A stretch of 64,000 nucleotides of DNA from UMGS1312 sp964631595 (GTDB lineage: Bacteria; Bacillota; Clostridia; Oscillospirales; CAG-272): the NCBI GenBank assembly GCA_964631595.1, contig CAZVXL010000006.1:1-64000 (forward strand), written 5' to 3'. The notes below the pieces were generated by a model. That model saw nothing but the letters and a program-made list of their open reading frames with translations. It made no database searches and had not been told where the DNA came from. This document shows positions 60,344 through 64,000 of this stretch, piece after piece (position 1 is the first letter of the stretch; each line of letters begins with the position of its first letter). A program made the position numbers and the translations under genes.

Positions 60344-61147
60344 ATGAAAATGAAAAAAGCAGCATTGATCACGGCAGCACTTCTCACCGTATCCGCTCTT
60401 GTCGGATGCGGCGGAAGCAACAGCACGGTTACCACGGACGGCTCCACCTCGATGAGCAAGGTGATCGGCGCTCTCGGTGAATCGTATGAAGCGAGCACGG
60501 GGATCTCCGTAGCCTACAACGCCACGGGCTCGGGCGCGGGTATTCAGGCGGTGCAGGAGGGTAGATGCGATATCGGGCTTGCAAGCCGTGCACTCAAAAG
60601 CGAGGAGAAAGAGAGCGGACTTGAGGAGACCGTGCTTGCCTACGACGGTATCGCCATCATCGTGAACCCGAGCAATCCGATATCCGACCTCGATATCGAA
60701 GATGTGGCGGACATATACACGGGTGAGATCAAGAACTGGAGTGAGCTCGGCGGAGACGATGCCGAAATCGTGCTGATCGGACGCGAGGCGGGAAGCGGCA
60801 CAAGGGACGGCTTTGAGGATGTGACAGGCACGAAGGACAAGTGCGAATACCGCCAAGAGCTGGTCTCGACAGGTGATGTCATCACCACCGTAGCAAGCAA
60901 TCCGAATGCGATCGGCTACGCCTCCCTTGCCTCCGTAAAGGATTCGGTCAAGGCGCTGAGCATAGGCGGTGTCGCTCCGAGTGAGGAAACTGTCAAAAAC
61001 GGCAGCTATACGGTACAGCGTCCCTTCGTTCTCGTAACGAAAAAAGATACCGCTCTGTCCGAAAAAGCTCAGGGCTTCTTCGACTACATCACCTCCTCTG
61101 CGGCAGGTGAGATCATCAGTGGCGCAGGGGCTGTCCCCGCAAAATAA
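60344..61147 (+). CDS. pstS: Phosphate ABC transporter substrate-binding lipoprotein
   Basis: 267 aa. Lipoprotein signal ends SALVGC; phosphate-binding motifs TDGSTSMSKVIGAL, YNATGSGAGIQAVQ, GREAGSGTRDGFEDV. Ribosome site GGAGGATATAAGA. First of pstSCAB-phoU. Confidence 0.96.
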   Translation: MKMKKAALITAALLTVSALVGCGGSNSTVTTDGSTSMSKVIGALGESYEASTGISVAYNATGSGAGIQAVQEGRCDIGLASRALKSEEKESGLEETVLAYDGIAIIVNPSNPISDLDIEDVADIYTGEIKNWSELGGDDAEIVLIGREAGSGTRDGFEDVTGTKDKCEYRQELVSTGDVITTVASNPNAIGYASLASVKDSVKALSIGGVAPSEETVKNGSYTVQRPFVLVTKKDTALSEKAQGFFDYITSSAAGEIISGAGAVPAK

Positions 61148-61173
61148 GAGCTGTCATTTCCGCCGAGGTAGAT

Positions 61174-62106
61174 ATGAAAACAAACAAGTCAACGCCCCGC
61201 AAGGGGAAAGATGCCCGCAGGCATACCGACAGTGGGACGCGGCAGAAATACACGGAGAAGATCATTCACATGATATTTCTCCTTCTCGGTCTGATCACCG
61301 TCGGCTGCGTCCTGCTCATCTCGGTATATCTGATAATATCGGGCATACCCGCCATAAGGGAGATCGGGCTTCGGGAGTTCCTTTTCGGCAAGAAGTGGGC
61401 GTCCACCGCCGCAGAGCCGAAATACGGAATACTGCCGTTCATACTGACAAGCGTATACGGAACGGCGGGAGCGATAATTCTCGGAGTTCCGGTCGGCTTC
61501 TTCACCGCGGTATATCTCTCAAAGCTTGCGGGCAAAAGAGTAAGGAGCGCCGTCGAAGCCGCCGTAGCCCTGCTTGCCGGAATACCGTCGGTGGTGTACG
61601 GGCTTGTGGGTATGCTCGTGCTTGTCCCCGCGATACGCAGAATATTCGATATTCCCGACGGAGCAAGTCTTCTTGCCGCGATTATCGTGCTCGCCGTAAT
61701 GATACTGCCGAGCATCATAAAGCTGTCTGTCACCGCACTCGATGCGGTACCGAAGGAATATGAGGACGCCTCTCTCGCTCTCGGCGCAACGCCGACCGAG
61801 ACCTATTTCAGGGTATCGGTGCCCGCCGCAAAAAGCGGCATCGCCGCCGCAGTCGTGCTCGGCGTGGGACGTGCGATAGGCGAAGCGATGGCGGTCATGA
61901 TGGTGGCGGGAAACGCGGCGAATATGCCGTCTCTTTTTGAGAGCGTTCGCTTCCTCACGACAGCCGTGGCAAGCGAAATGGCATATTCAAGCCCGAACAG
62001 CCTGCAAAGAGATGCGCTGTTCTCGATCGCCCTTGTGCTGTTCCTGTTTATTATGCTGATCGGCGCCGTGCTCAATTTCTTTCTGAAGCGAGAAGGGGAT
62101 AAATAA
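61174..62106 (+). CDS. pstC: Phosphate ABC transporter permease PstC
   Basis: 310 aa, six predicted membrane helices, including IIHMIFLLLGLITVGCVLLI near the N-terminus. The EAA-loop region is TALDAVPKEYEDASLALGAT. Forms the membrane channel with PstA. A long charged N-terminus (~25 aa) precedes helix 1. Confidence 0.95.
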   Translation: MKTNKSTPRKGKDARRHTDSGTRQKYTEKIIHMIFLLLGLITVGCVLLISVYLIISGIPAIREIGLREFLFGKKWASTAAEPKYGILPFILTSVYGTAGAIILGVPVGFFTAVYLSKLAGKRVRSAVEAAVALLAGIPSVVYGLVGMLVLVPAIRRIFDIPDGASLLAAIIVLAVMILPSIIKLSVTALDAVPKEYEDASLALGATPTETYFRVSVPAAKSGIAAAVVLGVGRAIGEAMAVMMVAGNAANMPSLFESVRFLTTAVASEMAYSSPNSLQRDALFSIALVLFLFIMLIGAVLNFFLKREGDK

Positions 62107-62110
62107 CAAG

Positions 62111-62953
62111 ATGAACAAGAAACGAAGGCTGTACTCCGTCCTGATGCGCGGCGCAATGCTTTTCTGCACCGTCCTGACCGCATCGCTCGTCATATTCATT
62201 GTCGGATACGTGCTCATTCGCGGCATACCGAGCATCACGTGGGAGCTGCTCTCCACCGGACCGAGCTATCTTCAGGGAAGGATCGGGATACTGCCCGACA
62301 TTCTGAACACGGTCTACATCGTGCTTGCGACACTTGTCATAGTGCTTCCGCTCGGTGTCGGCGCGGCGGTATATCTCACCGAATACGCCGAGAACAAGAG
62401 GCTTGTGAGCATCATCGAATATGCCGCCGAGACCCTCTCCGGTATCCCGTCGATCATATACGGTCTCGTCGGTATGCTGCTCTTTTCCAACAATTTCGGA
62501 ACGAGCCTGCTTGCCGGCTCACTGACACTTGTCATTATGAATCTTCCCACCGTGATGAGAACGGCTCAGGAGAGTCTCAAAACCGTTCCGCAGAGCTACC
62601 GTGAGGGTGCCTTCGGTCTGGGTGCGCGGAAATGGCGTGTCATACGCACGGTAGTCCTTCCTGACTGCGTAGACGGGATCGTAACCGGCTGTATCCTCTC
62701 CATCGGACGCATTCTCGGTGAATCGGCGGCACTGCTGTTCACCGCGGGCTTTGCCCACACCGTAAACGGAGTATTCACCGCTCTGACCTCCCCCGGCGCG
62801 ACACTGACCGTAGCTCTTTACGTCTACGCCAAGGAGGAGGGCGAGTTCGGCATTGCATTCGCAATTGCCGCGATCCTCATGATACTGACACTGCTCATAA
62901 ATATGTCCGCCTCCGCGGTGGGCAAATACTTTGCCGAAAGGAGAGGCTCATGA
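62111..62953 (+). CDS. pstA: Phosphate ABC transporter permease PstA
   Basis: 280 aa, six helices. LSGIPSIIYGLVGMLLF and the EAA loop SLKTVPQSYREGAFGLGARK. Four nt after pstC; overlaps pstB by 4 nt (ATGA). Confidence 0.95.
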   Translation: MNKKRRLYSVLMRGAMLFCTVLTASLVIFIVGYVLIRGIPSITWELLSTGPSYLQGRIGILPDILNTVYIVLATLVIVLPLGVGAAVYLTEYAENKRLVSIIEYAAETLSGIPSIIYGLVGMLLFSNNFGTSLLAGSLTLVIMNLPTVMRTAQESLKTVPQSYREGAFGLGARKWRVIRTVVLPDCVDGIVTGCILSIGRILGESAALLFTAGFAHTVNGVFTALTSPGATLTVALYVYAKEEGEFGIAFAIAAILMILTLLINMSASAVGKYFAERRGS

Positions 62954-63705
62954 GCGATATTATCACAGCAAGGAAGCTATGCCTTTGGTACGGCGAGAGC
63001 CAAGCACTCAAAGACATAAGCATTTCCGTTCCCGAGAAAAGCATAACGGCACTGATAGGTCCCTCGGGCTGCGGAAAATCTACCTTTCTGAAAACTCTCA
63101 ACCGCATGAACGATCTTATACCGACAGTAAGGATCGGCGGTGAGGTATACTACAACGGCCGCAATATATTCGACAAGGACGTCGATGTTTGCGACCTTCG
63201 TCGCGATATCGGCATGGTGTTCCAAAAACCGAATCCCTTTCCGATGAGCATCTATGACAACATCGCTTACGGCCCGCGCACTCACGGGATCTCAAACAGA
63301 GTAAAGCTCGACGAGATCGTGGAGAGAGCGCTTCGCGATGCTGCCATATGGGATGAGGTGAAGGACAGGCTCAAAAAGAATGCGCTCGGACTCTCGGGCG
63401 GTCAGCAGCAGAGGCTTTGCATCGCCCGCGCTCTCGCGGTGGAGCCGAAAGTTCTGCTCATGGATGAGCCGACAAGCGCGCTCGATCCGATATCTACATC
63501 ACGAATTGAAGAACTGGCATTGCAATTAAAGGAAAAATACACTATAATAACAGTGACGCACAATATGCAGCAGGCTGTTCGCATATCCGATAACACGGCA
63601 TTTTTCCTTCTCGGCGAGCTGGTAGAGTTCGGTGATACGGAGAGGCTGTTCTCACAGCCGACGGATAAGCGCACCGAGGATTACATTACGGGAAGGTTCG
63701 GATGA
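62950..63705 (+). CDS. pstB: Phosphate ABC transporter ATP-binding protein
   Basis: 251 aa. Walker A GPSGCGKSTFLKTLNRMND, Q-loop VFQKPNPFPMSIYDN, signature LSGGQQQRLCIARALA, Walker B VLLMDEPTSALDPIS, H-loop VTHNMQQA. These are textbook PstB features. Confidence 0.97.
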   Translation: MSDIITARKLCLWYGESQALKDISISVPEKSITALIGPSGCGKSTFLKTLNRMNDLIPTVRIGGEVYYNGRNIFDKDVDVCDLRRDIGMVFQKPNPFPMSIYDNIAYGPRTHGISNRVKLDEIVERALRDAAIWDEVKDRLKKNALGLSGGQQQRLCIARALAVEPKVLLMDEPTSALDPISTSRIEELALQLKEKYTIITVTHNMQQAVRISDNTAFFLLGELVEFGDTERLFSQPTDKRTEDYITGRFG

Positions 63706-63706
63706 T

Positions 63707-64000
63707 ATGAGAAACAGATTTGACGATCAGCTAAGCCTGCTGAACAAAAAGATGACACAAATGGGCGCGGAGTGCGAAAGCATTATCGCCATGTCCGCAA
63801 AGGCGCTCTTGGAGGGACGTGCGGACTGTGCGCGCGCGGCGCGGGAGAGAGGTCACGTGATAGACGGAATGGAGCGCGAGATCGAATCCATCTGTCTGAA
63901 GCTGCTGCTCCGACAGCAGCCGGTGGCAAAGGATCTCCGCGTTATATCCGCCGCTCTTAAAATGATCACCGACATGGAGCGGATAGGAGATCAGGCGGAG
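63707..64000 (+). CDS. phoU: Phosphate signalling protein PhoU, N-terminal part (cut by window edge)
   Basis: 98 codons present. Three-helix-bundle start MRNRFDDQLSLLNKKMTQMG, then ERGHVIDGMEREIESICLKL and the PhoU signature AALKMITDMERIGDQAE. Starts 1 nt after the pstB stop. PhoU links the Pst transporter to the PhoR-PhoP response. Confidence 0.94.
   Translation, partial: MRNRFDDQLSLLNKKMTQMGAECESIIAMSAKALLEGRADCARAARERGHVIDGMEREIESICLKLLLRQQPVAKDLRVISAALKMITDMERIGDQAE

Overview
The window reads as a chromosomal segment from an anaerobic, spore-forming member of the Clostridia, probably a gut Oscillospirales- or Christensenellales-type bacterium. The evidence is the sporulation genes (spoIIP, a spoVK-like ATPase, ftsK/spoIIIE), the Gram-positive ctsR-mcsA-mcsB-clpC operon, AGGAGG-like ribosome sites, TTGACA/TATAAT promoters with 17-nt spacers, many lipobox lipoproteins, and paired EF-hand (dockerin-type) repeats in exported enzymes. 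No rRNA is present, so the genus cannot be set. Both ends are cut inside genes: pnp on the left and phoU on the right.

Layout. 1-4.5 kb: pnp (partial), rpsO, and an exported alkaline phosphatase with an internal dockerin-type pair. 4.5-8.1 kb: a feo iron-uptake operon (small Cys/Asp-rich membrane protein, feoA, feoB, radical SAM protein). 8.3-8.7 kb: tRNA-Trp(CCA), whose last 23 nt are repeated 180 bp downstream. 8.8-13.9 kb: a beta-helix protein, the spoVK-like/spoIIP pair and an SDR oxidoreductase. 13.9-20.2 kb: four orphan solute-binding lipoproteins, three of them tandem near-copies. 20.4-24.7 kb: a FucI/AraA-like isomerase plus amidohydrolase operon, divergent from an HTH-ADP-ribosylglycohydrolase fusion. 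24.9-30.3 kb: a lipoprotein, a small XRE regulator, a PadR-DUF2812 pair and an amino-acid ABC transporter. 30.5-33.2 kb: a phosphodiester glycosidase and a partner membrane protein. 34.1-35.4 kb: rpsF-ssb-rpsR. 35.5-46.5 kb: half-size TauE pair, ftsK, tmk-like kinase, DJ-1, 5-FCL, CPBP protease, mltG with an in-frame minisatellite, and a peptidoglycan-binding protein. 47.1-48.7 kb: a lone tyrosine recombinase between 38-bp perfect inverted repeats. 48.7-53.4 kb: the CtsR heat-shock operon. 53.5-60.1 kb: two GH123-like (DUF4091) proteins and a metallophosphoesterase, all with dockerin-type pairs. 60.2-64 kb: pstSCAB-phoU.

How the parts fit. Exported phosphatases, glycosidase-like proteins and the pst uptake system suggest harvesting of phosphate and host or dietary glycans, with released ligands possibly held by the orphan solute-binding proteins. 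The alkaline phosphatase and the metallophosphoesterase, 54 kb apart, share the same signal peptide - beta module - EF-hand pair - ~125-residue module architecture, so they were probably built from a common cassette.

The least ordinary region is 47165-48654. It has the recombinase, long perfect inverted ends, and inside the right end a consensus promoter followed after about 50 nt by a hairpin-terminator, which would give a very short structured RNA. The other candidates for something undescribed are the HTH-ADP-ribosylglycohydrolase with a nearby 27-nt palindrome, and the three solute-binding copies that share an exact 316-nt block.
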